DNA of 64,000 nt from Euglena gracilis (lineage: Eukaryota > Euglenida > Euglenophyceae > Euglenales): positions 12,461,443-12,525,442 of the forward strand of contig CP154956.1 in NCBI GenBank assembly GCA_039621445.1, in the 5' to 3' direction. A program made the translations under genes and the position numbers. Each line of letters begins with the position of its first letter. Position 1 is the first letter of the stretch. Shown piece after piece: positions 50,201 through 62,200 of this stretch. The notes below the pieces were generated by a model. The model ran no database searches. It had not been told where the DNA came from and saw only the letters and a list, made by a program, of their open reading frames with translations.

Positions 50201-53200
50201 CACGGTTTTGGTGAGAGATTTCAGCTTTTCATGATATCTCCAAGAATATCTCGCGAGCACGAGCCAATCCTACCTGCCTCATTTTTGCGAGTAATATTTG
50301 CGTCCTGACACGTCGCAGTGGAAAGAGTTTGTGAAAATGCTCAGAGCAGATTTGTTCCACCTTCCCGCCACACATTGGAGCGTCAGCTGAACCAGGCTTA
50401 TCATTTCATTTTGATCCTGAGGTTCATTTTTGAACCTCAACCAAATAGAAATTTCTTCGGCGTGGGTCCTGTGAAATTCAGCCTGTGGCCGATGTGTTGT
50501 ACACCAAACCTGTGGCAGGCTGCTGGACAAATTGTCCACATTACATCGTCATTGCATTGACGGCTGGTCCGACCACATGCAGCATATGGAGACCCTGGGG
50601 ATGCCGCTCATACAATTGCTTACCGACCCCCGGGGGGGGGAGGGGGGGGTCACTCCACTTTTTTAAAAACCAGTCAGTCACTTTTTTTTGGGAAGCCAGT
50701 CAGTCACTACCCCCCCCGGAGGGGGGGGGTCGGCCACTCAGAAAAACGGCCACTTTCCAGTCACTTTAGGCCATTTTAGGCCAAAAAAATTTTTCCGGCG
50801 CCTTCGGCGCCGGGGTCACTCAAGCCACTTTTGCCCACTCCTGGCTGACCCCCCCCGGGGGGGGGGGGAGGGGGTCCGGGCCCAAAACCAGTCAGTCACT
50901 CTGAAAAAACCAGTCACCCACCCCCCCGGGGGGGGGGGGGTGGGACAGTGCTTAAGCAATTGTCTGATGCCGCTCCACTGGACTTGGCACAGCCAGAAAA
51001 TGTCTGGCTGTGGATGGTGGACTAGCAAGAGGTCCACCAGGTTGCAGACAACATATACGCCTGGATTCAAGCCACCATCATCAGGATTGCAGTGGGCCGG
51101 GATTTGGGCCCCTGGGTTGTGGATGGAGTTCCAAAGCATGGCACAGGGACCCCGTTGCTGTTCAGCTTGCATCACCCCGATCTGGTGAGCCATGTTCATG
51201 GACCAACCCTGGGCTTTTTGAAACGTCTCCAATTTTGGGACTTCCTTTGGTGGGGTTTTTCGTGCCGAACCGTGAACATTCACACAATTCCATTCTGGTC
51301 TTGTTCCGGTCCACTTGTCACATTTAATTTGCCACAAAAACCCCTGGCTGTGGTGGTGTGCTGCCTGTTTTGCACGACCGCGTCCATGGAGCGGGTCTGG
51401 TCATGGCACGTGAACAACTGTCCAAAAATGAACCTTGCACATAGAGGCACGTGACCTGTGCAACCCTGCCCATTTTTATTTCTCATCGGTGGGTTTCTGG
51501 TGACAAACAGTTCATTGCAGCCGGCCCATAGATTCGTTTGAATTTGGTCCGCCTGGAGAGGGTGCGAAGTGCGGACAATTTTATGTGGACCGCAAGGGTG
51601 GGTTAATTCTGAATTGGGGGAGGGGGGTGCACGTTCATGCAGGCACTGGACTGGGACTCCCAGCAAAATAAATATCAGCAAAATGATTGCGGCATTCAGC
51701 GGTCAGACACTCCCCTTGGCATCAAAATCATCATTTCCAATCAGGATGTGGTTTTGCTCACTGTTGTTTGCAAGCTTGTGTTCAACACTCAAATAGCTGT
51801 CAAAAAATGGCATTCAGCGCAAACGGTTTCATCTTGAAATCAGGTTGAGGAAATATCTTGTTCAATTGGAATCACATGCGATTGCGGGTGCGAATAAGAA
51901 CCCGCGAACCAGGATTTGCCCTGTCACGTGCTAAATGTCTGTATATGTGCTGCATGGTGAGTGGCCAAGGACCCTGATATTAGTGCTGCTTTGTTGCTGC
52001 ACCTAGCTGGGTGAGCAACTCTGGTGTAATTGCAGCGCTGTAGGGACAGCAATCGCCTTGGGGTGGTTGGCATGGTTCCTGTGGGTGGGTCTGCACACCC
52101 AATTGCTGCGCTTGCATTGCTGCCCTCCGTCCCCAGTGTGCAAAAAATGCCAGCATCGCCCTCAGCATGGAACCCCTCTGGTCTCCAATAATCTAGCATC
52201 GCCCAGCATCATCAGAGGTGCTTGCCCCAAGGTGGCCCTGAAATTTCCAGCACTTAGCACCGAATCCCGTATCTTGGATCCCCCAAGGTCCAAGGCGAAT
52301 CCACGCAACAACAAAATGAGTCCGCTCAGGGTCTTCCGAGTTAAAAGAAGCCTGGTGGAGAGTTCTGAATTGGGGGGGGGGGTGATGATTGGGGGGGCAT
52401 CAATTTGGGAGGTGTATCATTAAACCCGGGTCGCCAAGTCTCAGCCTTCGGGCGGGTGGTGGGTGGGCAGTGTACTGGGTACCCGTGGTTGCTTACATGC
52501 CGGCAACTGCACTCCATGCCCTGTCCAGGGTTGGTCCGCTCTCTGCTGGCTTCCCCTTTGGGGTTGGGTTGCTGGGGGGGGGGTGCGCTCCTACGAGGCT
52601 GGCGAGCCCCGAAGGCCTGCCATGTCCCCTGGCGGTTGCACGAGGCGCCATGCCCCCCCCACAGAGGCATCGGAGTCGCGTTTTAGGCTGGTGGTCTCCG
52701 TCTCTATTTGTGGCAATTTTAGGTGGTGTGTGGCAGTGGTGGGAACGTCACCAAAGCGAGGGAACGTCACCAAGCGATCTTACATTTTTTTACAGGTGGA
52801 GAAAAAGAGGCCAAACTGAAACCAGTATTTCTGAGATAAAAAAGGTGAATGACACAAGACGCAAAAAACAAAAATCAAAAATTGTTCATTTGGACCTGAA
52901 ATTTCTGTGAATGGGCCCTGTACTTTTTTGCCAGGCCCTTGACTTTTATTGCTGGACCCTGAACTTTTGCCGCCAGGCTAAAAACTGGTGATTTGAGGAA
53001 CCTCGTTTCCAGATCCTCTGCGTCATGACAAGCACCCATGATGAAAAATCTGTTCAGACCTTGCTGATGAGTTTCATCCAGTCCTCAAACTGATGGTCCT
53101 TTTGGTTCCCAGTAGTGCTGTTTTCATGCACTGAAAAATTTGCCCCGAAAATGCTTTTTTTCACTTCACTCGTGATAAATTGCCTAAATAAAGGGTGAAA

Positions 53201-56200
53201 GCCTCTGCTTCTAACCCCAGTTAGGCGACTCTAGGCACCTGACTAAAAAAAGGCCTGGTCTGAGCCCCCCCCTTCTCCACCAACTGGAAAACAAATTCCT
53301 CACGAGGTGGAGATGAGGTTTGTAAAGGGCTTTCTGGCCAAAAATGTACCAAAAAAAATCTCAAAAATAGCCAAAAATGGGAATTTTTTGGCAAATCAGG
53401 GTCCAAAAAAATTCTCCACGCTTTGCGCTGACGCAAAAAAAATTCCCCACTGGCAATTCGCAACTTCTCCAGCTCCAAACAGTTGGTTGGTTTAAAAATG
53501 GTTCCTTTGCGCACTTCTGAGAAAGCAAAATATGTCCACAAATGTGCAAAAGAACATCGTTTCACTGTCATGTGGGTGTCAATCTGCCACAGAAACCCCC
53601 CATTTTGACCCCCGAAAAACAAGAAATATCACAAAATTCCCCAAACCCATCCGCCACATTGCACTCTTTTGGTTGTTTTTGCTGGTCTGCAATGCTGTGT
53701 GAAGGTTTTTGACGTTTGTTGCAAAAGGACTGTTGTGAAAGGAATGTGTTTGCAAGGTTGAAATGGATGGTTGGAGAAGCCTGAAAATTTTTGTCATGAA
53801 ATGATGAAAGTGGTGGATACAGGAGAATTTCATCCTGTTGAGGTACATGGAGGATCAAATTTTGCCTTTCCCCCGGGTTTCCCCCGACAAAATCGTTCAA
53901 ATGTGCCACGGACGGTCAGCGTGCAAAATTCAAAAACTGCCCTAACCCCCTGAAATCAAAAACGTTCCTTCGCGCAAGTGCACGACACGATACAAAAGAA
54001 GTCGAAATGCGAGAGCCGCCGCCAAAGATTTTGGTGTTCTAAATTTGCTGACACCACCCGTTCATATTTCTCAAACAAATCAAAAAAACGTTGTGGGGGG
54101 AGCTGAAACCATCAGCAGGAGTGTTTTCATCAGCTTAGGTCAAGTGCAGTGAAATTCACCATCATAAGCACAAATGGGGCCCAAAGGAGAGGGGATGGTG
54201 GCCAAAATTGCAACGAATGGCAGCACCAAGGTTAGGCACCCCCCCCCCCCGGGAGGCACTGCCTGCCTGCCCAGGCAGACGACACACAGCCCCCTCCTGG
54301 CGCACCGGAAGAGTCAGCCTGGTGGGCAAGCTTTTCTGTGTTAGAATGGTGACAGGGAGTTCATCCCCTCAGTTGGAGCGTCCTCATCAGCTTGGGTCAA
54401 GTGCAGTGAAATTCACCATCATGGGCACCGACCAGGTTCTGGAATAAGCAGCCAGAAAAAAAAAACGCTTTCCCAAGCTTTTCTTTTCTTCACATTCCTG
54501 GAGCATGCTTTGGCTTGAGGACCAGGGTTCAGGGGTTTTCTTAAGGACCCCGGGGGGGGGGGTCCAGCCTCCGGCTGGCAAAAAGGCTGCTGGCTGGCCC
54601 CCCCGGGGGGTACAGGGGGGGGGGGGGTCCGGGGGCTGGAGGGGACTGGGTCGATGAAAACAAAATTTTCTAAAGAGGGGAGGAGGGCTCCCCCGGCGGA
54701 AGGAGGGCTCCCAGCCCGAATTTGGGCTGCTGGCTGGATTTGAGCTGCTGGCTGGCTGGACCCCCCTGGGGGGGGGGGGTACCCTCCGGCTTGAGGAAAC
54801 CCCTGCCAGGGTTTTTTTTAAATACTGGGGAGGGGGGTCCACCCACCCACCCCCGGCTGGCAGAATCCCCCCCCCCCCGGAGTTCCACCAGAATCGCCAC
54901 CACCCCTAGAATTTCCACTGCTGGCGAAATTCGGACTAGCTGCATTCCCGCCCACCCAGGCCGGGGGGGGGGGGGTTCTTCAAACTCTGAAGCAATGGCC
55001 TGACCTCCGGTCTGGATGGGGGGGGGGGGCAGGCTTGTAGGGAATTTGGAGGAGGGGGCGGAGGGGGGGGGGGACCCCCTCTATAACCAGGAGGGACTCT
55101 AGGACCTCTGACCTCCTGTTTTTGGTCGCCGAACTTCTCGCCGCAAAATTTCGGCCCTTTTGGGGGGCAAAAAGAATCAATTTTTGTGAAATTTCTCAAA
55201 AATGGTGGGGAATCAAAGGAAATGTCCAGAGACCTAAATTGAAACCCTGAAAATGCCTCATTCAACAGTATTTTGATTCCCTGCCTTAGCCTGAGTTGCA
55301 GCCATTTTTCAACCAATTTGGGCCGTTTCGCCAAAATTTCATATTGAGCCTCAAGCTACACACCCTTTGCGTCGAAAGATTTTTTTTTGCCCCACAGAGG
55401 AGGAGGGTCACAGAGGAGGAGGATGGGGGTGGGGACCCCCCCCCTACCACCTCACCCCCCTAGGAGGGGGGGGGGATCCCCCCAAGGGTACTGTCCTCGG
55501 AAAAAATAACAACCGGAAAAAATAACATCCAGGCCGGTTTTAGATGTTAATTTTTGCAGATGTTAATTTTTCCACGTTTGCTCTTGAAAGCCCCGCCGAG
55601 CAGTTGCTCTTTAGATACTTTCTCGTTGGGCCGGCCGAGAAGGTACCTCACTGGCGGGGCAGAGCGGAGCAGCGAGCATATCCCTCTTTTGCAGCACCAT
55701 GGAGCGACATGTCTTGGTTGGCCAACCTTCAAAGAATCGACTTCTGGCGGACGGTGAATTGAAAGAGGCTGTTGAAGCAGAGAGAAAGAAGAGGAAGAGA
55801 GACCACCTCATTGAAAAGGTGACCGATGATGGGCGCCCATACGGGGGGGGGGGGGGGGGGGGGGTTGGGGGGGGGCCCCCACCCCGGGCCCCACAAAGGC
55901 TCAGCGAGGTTTATGGGTCATGCTTTGGATACACTCACACCAGATGTTCTTTGTTTGTGTTGGGATGCGAGCGCATTGTCAACTGCCTTGTTTAATCAAC
56001 CTCCACGTTGCAGTCCGGCGTTTTTCAATCTCGGTTGCATGATTCCGACTCTTTCAAATTTGCAGGCCCAGGAGGAAGCGCGTACACAAGCCAAAGCTCG
56101 CATGCTTCAAGCTCTTGCAGCTGCTAATGCAGCTCATGAGTTTCTGACCGAGTGATCTTACCTGCACATTCCCTTTGCACTGATTTGTGCATCGCCAACA

Positions 56201-59200
56201 GAATTTGATCATTGCCTTTATTGCCTTTTGTGTGGCTTGTAACATCGGTCGCTTGAAAGCATCCGTGGATGTTATTTAGTCAGATGTTATTTTTTCCCGA
56301 TGTTATTTTTTCCGGATGTTATTTTTTCCTACGACAGTAAGTGAGAGGGGGGTGGGGGGGGCCGGCTTGTATGGGAATTTCGGAGGGGGGGGGGGGGGCT
56401 GGGGGTGCCCCTCCCTCGTACCTCCACTCCAGTTTTCCAGTTTTCAGTCGCCGAAAATTAAAGGAATTTTTCTGAAATTTTTCAAAAAATGGCGGGAAAT
56501 CAAAGGAAATGTCCACAGACCTAAATTGAAGCCCTTAAAATGCCCCATCTAAAAGAAGTTTGATTTCCCTGCAAAGAAGCCGGAACTCCATTCTGATGTT
56601 AATCCTCACATCCTCACACAATGCAAGAAGGCAAAAGAGCAAAAAAAAAAAGCTTGAAGGGGTGCAGAACAAAAAAATACTGCACACCCATATTCAGAGA
56701 ATGAGCCATGTCCACAATCATGCCCAACAACAAACAGGCACCAGCCATAAAACCCAACGATGTTCCACCACAGCACCTGCAAAGGAAGCGAAAAACACCA
56801 ACCATACTTTGGAAGATGCCGCCCCACCAGGCTTCCTTTTTGAGTGAGAAGACCCCCCCCCGTGGGGGGAGGGGGGTGGGTGGGGGGATGGCATACAATT
56901 TTTTACCGACCCCCCCGGGGGGGGGGGGGTCACTCCACTTTTTGAAAAACCAGTCAGTCACTTTTTTTTTGGGAAGCCAGTCAGTCACTACCCCCCTTAA
57001 AAAATTGTCTGGTGGGTGGGTCCAGGTCCGGACCCTCCCCCCGAGGGGGTTCCCATGCTGGAGACCTGGGGCGACCGGGTCAAAAGCCCGGGGAGGGGGA
57101 GGAGGCTAGGGCTGTGCGGGAATCCCTCAAAAAGGAGATCAGGCGGTGAACTCTTGGGATTTTGGACCCCCAAACGGTGAAATTTGAACGGTGAAGTTCA
57201 CCATGAAAGTTCACCGGGGGGTCCCGGACCCCCCCCTGCCTAACCCAACAATGAACTTCACCAATGAAATTCACCACAAGAGCACTTTTTTTGGCCAAAA
57301 AAATGACATTTTGGGCAAGTTTTTTGGAAATTTCGACAAAATTCCATGAGCCATCAACCGCTGATCTATGCAGGGTTCCCACCTGCATATATAAACAATA
57401 TGGGAAATATACGCTTTAATCCCCCCTGGGAGTGTTGAAGCGCAACCTTGGTCTGGGGTTGAAGTGAAGGCGCAGGGTTAGGGTTGGGACCGACCGGCCG
57501 GGGATCAGCCCCACTCCCTCCCTCCCGCTCACGTGAAAACTGCTGGACTGACCGCAGGTCACGAATCTCTGGAGTCACTCCAAAAGGCCGGGAGGGTCCC
57601 TTGTGGGGGTCGACCAGTCGGCGGCCTTTATTTTTCTTTTCCCCTGTCTGTCTGCCGCCTTTGGAATCGTGCAGCCCGGGCCAGGATGAAGATGTGCGTC
57701 GCGCATGTGGGCTGATCCCCGGCCAGTCCGTTCCAAAAAAGACGCCGAAGGAAAATTTTGACCTAAGAATCGGACCCCCCAGAAAAAGGGGAAACGGGGC
57801 CTGGTGGGGGTGACCCCCCCACCACCCATAGGAGGTGAGGCAGTACAGGGGGGGGGGGGGGCTGTGTCCCCCCCAGCGAAGTTCACCGGTGAACATTCAC
57901 TGGGGGGGGGGGGTACTTTCGGCAGTGGAGTTCACCGGTGAACTTCATCGTTTTGATGGTTGGGGGTGAAGTTTTGATGGGTGAAATTTTGCTTGTTTTC
58001 CTCTCGAAATGGTCATTTTGAGCCCATTTGGGGTTGGCCTCCCAGAAGAGGGCCAATCTGGGGGGGGGGGGTGAGGGTAAATCCGGCATGGTATGAAACT
58101 CGACGGGTTTAAATCCGTTTTAATCCTGACGAAAATCCTCCCTCTGCCAGATTTAAACCACCGAGTTTGCGCATTCACTGATTCCAAACAGGGGTTTTCT
58201 TAAGGACCCCCGGGGGGGGGGGGTCCAGCCTCCGGCTGGCAAAAAGGCTGCTGGCTGGACGGACCCCCCCCCCCCGGGGGGATAGGGGGGGTCCGGGGCT
58301 GGAGCGGGCTGGGCTGGGCTGGGTCGACGGGAAACAAAATTTTCCAATGTTTTTTTTGCCATTTTCGACATTTTGATGGATGGAGCTAGATCAAGGCTGG
58401 GGGGCTGTGATGGAGGAACTTGTGATGAGGGGGAAAAATGCAGGGATGCAATGCAAAATGCAGGCTGGCCGGCCTGCGGCCGGCTGGCCTCCGGCCGGGC
58501 TGGACCCAACTTTATTTCACTCGACCCCCAGGGGGGGGCTCCCAGCCCGAATTTTGGCTGCTGGCTGGATTTGAGCTGCTGGCTGGCTGGACCCCCCCCC
58601 CCGGGGGGATGGGGCACCCTCCGGCTTAAGAAAACCCCTGATTCCAAACAATGCGGAAATTCCTAACCAAGAAACCTGTGGATGGTGTGTTTCTCCCTTT
58701 GTGGCCAACTGCTCAAAAATGACGCATTTGACCATGGTGAAATGTTTGTTGTGATTTTTCAAATTGTCGTAATTGTCTTGGAATTCGTTGTTTGTCTTAT
58801 TGGAACTTCAGAGACTAGCTATTTGAAGATAAAGAATGCATTGATGTGATTGATCATTGAAGCAGGTTTGCCCACCTGAAGGTGTCTTTTGAAGAATGAT
58901 TCTACTGGTCTGGGGCATCTAGACCGCTTTTCTCCAAAATTTGGTTCGCTGAGTGACAATTTTGAGTCCCACCCTCTCGTGTGGCATGTCTTCTGTTAGT
59001 CTGTTTTTGTACCAAACTCGAAAAAATGGGTTTTTGACTGATTTTAAAAAAAAATTGGACACCTGTTGGATGACGCAATGGCCCTTGGTTGTCTCTTGAA
59101 AATAGACTTAAATTTAGAAATGCCTTGAAAAAACCATTAAAAATGTCTTAAAAATCTTTCAATTTTTGAAAATTACGTCTTATATGACCCCTGACCCCTC

Positions 59201-62200
59201 TTTAGGGCCGGGGTTGGTGGTGTGGTGTCCCCCCTGCAGAGGGGGACACCCTCCCCAACTGCAACAGTTCCCCATATTGAACCCTCGGGAGGGCAGCACA
59301 CCCCAAACAATGGCTGTCCAAAGGCACTTTCAAAAACTTTCCAGCATGTTCAGGGAATCCGTTCCAACTCATGCCCAGACCCGTGGTGAGTGACCCCCAT
59401 CCTACACAATGCGCACCATTCTGCAAACAGCAAAGAGCAGAGAGACATACCTTCCCCAAGATGCCAAGACCAAAGAATGTGGGCTGGAAATAATACATCA
59501 GTCCAACAATCGCCCAATCTCTTGCAAAATAGAAGAGGCTCCAGCCCAGACTCTTCTCAAAACATTCCTGAAAGCAAAAGAACGTTTGATTTTGGCTTGG
59601 TCCTTGTTCAGTTGTTCAATACGACAATGCTCCTGCTGATCATGGAAGGCATGAACCCTGAAAAAAAAAAACACCCGCCTGGTGCATTGGATTTGGCCAG
59701 AAAAAGGATAGTCCTCGCATTTGGAAATAAATCCTTTTCTCTGAACATAAATTCATCCTGGGTGCTTTGTCCTGGACATGAGCTGCAGGCCCAAGAATTT
59801 TTTCCATACTCTCCAACCAACAATTTCAGAGCCGGTCAGCGCTCTCCCCCGCAGGCCGCTTTTTTTCCAAGAGTGGGAGGTGGGGTGCTGGGGGCGTCCC
59901 CCCTGATGTCCTCGGTCGCCTCTGGGCATTTTGATCGATTTTGATTGCTTGGCAAGTATTAGTCACAAAATAAACCCCCCAAATAATACCCCCCCCGGGG
60001 TATCATTTTTTTCGCCCGAAGTCCAGGCCTGGGGGGGGGGGTGTTATTCCCAAAATTTTTTGAAGTTCCGTAGCGCCAAAACCCCCCTTTGGGGACATTT
60101 TTTGCACTTTCTCATGAAATTTAGCATTTTTTTGGAGGCCAGATGATCCAGAAAAATCGATTTTTTTCGAAATTTGTTGTAAGAGATTGTGATTTTTACC
60201 TACATTTTCAAGTCAAAAATCCGGGCCTTCGGCCCGAAACCCAGGGGGGGGGGGGGCGTTATTTCGGCGGCCGAAGTCAGACCCGAGGGGATCATAATCA
60301 CAAACAAGCCCCTCCACCGCCCGCAGGTTTGGTGAGCAAGCTCCCCACATCCTTTTTAGCCCCAACACCTTGGCCTCAAAGCCATTTTCAATTTTCGGAA
60401 CCCAAAAAAAACGCGGTTTTCAACTCCTTGATTTTTAACCTGAATGGCTGTTGGCCGGGCCTTCCCCAAGGCCTTTCCCTTCGGGCCTTCTTCAAGACGG
60501 CTCCTTTACGAGAAAGACAGCAAAGTACGGCATACTGATGGGATGGCATCTTTCAATTGAGCCATTGTGAAAGGCAAATTCATTGCCTCTTCTGGAGTGA
60601 CAATCCCCTTGTTGTAGGTTCCTGCAAATAACATGATATGGCACTATCCAGTTCACTCCCCAAATTTCATCAATCAAAATGTCATTTTTGGAGGTGTAAA
60701 ATGAAGCATAACACATTAAAAAAATCTCAACACAACGAAGTTCATCAGTCGGTTCTCCCACCCCCCCCCCCCCCCCCCCGGTGGTTGGTTGGTTGGTAAA
60801 TGCTAACCAATGAACTTTGCAAAGGGTCCAAGACTATAAGAATTTAAGATGAAGGTTTTATCCCTAACCCAACTCCTTCAATAACCCAAATTTCCGATTT
60901 TGAAAAATCACTGGTTGTCAGATGTTGAACCACCAAACTTATCGGGTGCACAGGGGCACACCACTGGGGTTCATCAATTCCCAGTGGTGAATTTTATGGC
61001 CTTCATGGATCAGACCGCTGTTTGGTGTGTGTCAACGATACACACCGATACACAATTTTTTTTTGCCGATACGCACTGATACACAAAATTTTTATAAAAA
61101 TAGGGAAAAAACACGGGTTAATCTTTTGACACCATTGCCAAAGAGCTATGTGGACATTGGCCCTAGCTCAACCCGTAAAGCGTGGTGGGGAATCTCACCC
61201 TGCTGTTGTGGTTGGGGGAGGGGCGCTACTCCCTCACATGGCAAATGTGTTTTTTCTTCTCTTTTTTTTTTAAGACGTTCAACACATGTCAGACAGAATA
61301 GGTCAAGGGTGTGCTGCTTGTTGCTGCACTGATTTGCTTCTTGACGTCTTCCACTAACTGCCTCACGCCAGGGGGGATTCCCATTCCGAGCCATATCGTC
61401 AATGCTAAATGGGATCTCTTTGGTGTCAAATCCTTCATTTCGAAAAGTCGATTCATAAATTCAAAAAAAAACGATACCCAAATTATTATTGCTGATACAC
61501 ACCGATACACAAAATTTTTTTGCCGATGCACACCAATTCACAAAAAAATTTTTGCCGATACACACGACAAAAAAAATTTGCCGATACACACTAAACAGAG
61601 CTCTGTTCATGTGTTTGTCAGCAAAAGGAGGAACCCATGGTTCGTTGGACAAATTGCTGCAGGCATGGGGTCAGCGAACCGTCCAAGACCACCAATTGGA
61701 GCTTTTATGGAGTATAATACGTTCTCAAACCACCAGTATGGAGGAATCGATCTGCATACCTTTTCCAGTCTCAGCAAGTGGAGGATTGAGCAAAGCAGTT
61801 CCAAGGGCAGTTGACGAATCTGAAGTTGCACAGAAAATCTTGGGGATTCTGAAACAAGGAATACCATGAGGCTGTCTGAAGAGATGCAAGAAGGCCAATG
61901 CTGAGGCAGCAAATGCACCAAGAGCAAAAACTCCAAGCTTGCGAGCCCCTTGAGTTTCCTCAGATGTTCCTTGAGGCAGCGACCGAGTGGCAACTTCAAC
62001 GTGAGGAGTGCTTGAAAGGAAAATTGAAAATTTACCTTTTTTTTTACCATTTCAAGCACCCACTCCTCGCTTCTTTCAGTTCTATCAGGAATGGTAAGGA
62101 AGCCATCTGCTGTAAGTGGAGCCCTGTGGTCGGACACCAGGCCAAATGTGGACTTCAGACCGGCAACAGAAGGAACAGACTGAACAAATAAAGATATTGT

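Larger units (their letters stand above)
52779..54850. repeat. Segmental duplication, copy 2
   Basis: About 2.07 kb matching 38221-40490. Segments 52978-53129 and 53593-53844 are inverted relative to copy 1. It includes a K unit (54124-54422) and E3. Confidence 0.9.
55491..56337 (+). mobile_element. 847-bp inverted-repeat element carrying a small gene
   Basis: Terminal inverted repeats of about 41 bp with three mismatches begin CTGTC at each end and are built of the 16-mer GGAAAAAATAACATCC (two copies left, three right). TA flanks both sides (55489-55490, 56338-56339), as in Tc1/mariner-type insertions, though a 2-bp match is weak evidence. The interior holds a two-exon ORF of 69 residues that resembles no transposase. 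The element sits in desaturase intron 5, in the opposite orientation to the host gene. Confidence 0.85.

Noticed and set aside
57366-57896. GC-rich open frame with [12 protein letters not shown], first considered as the desaturase N-terminal exon
   Set aside because: A much better match with correct phase was found at 60536-60621 and 59451-59567. This region lies inside intron 4.
59390-59944. 184-residue ORF on the + strand
   Set aside because: Overlaps desaturase exon 4 in antisense and has no recognisable family.
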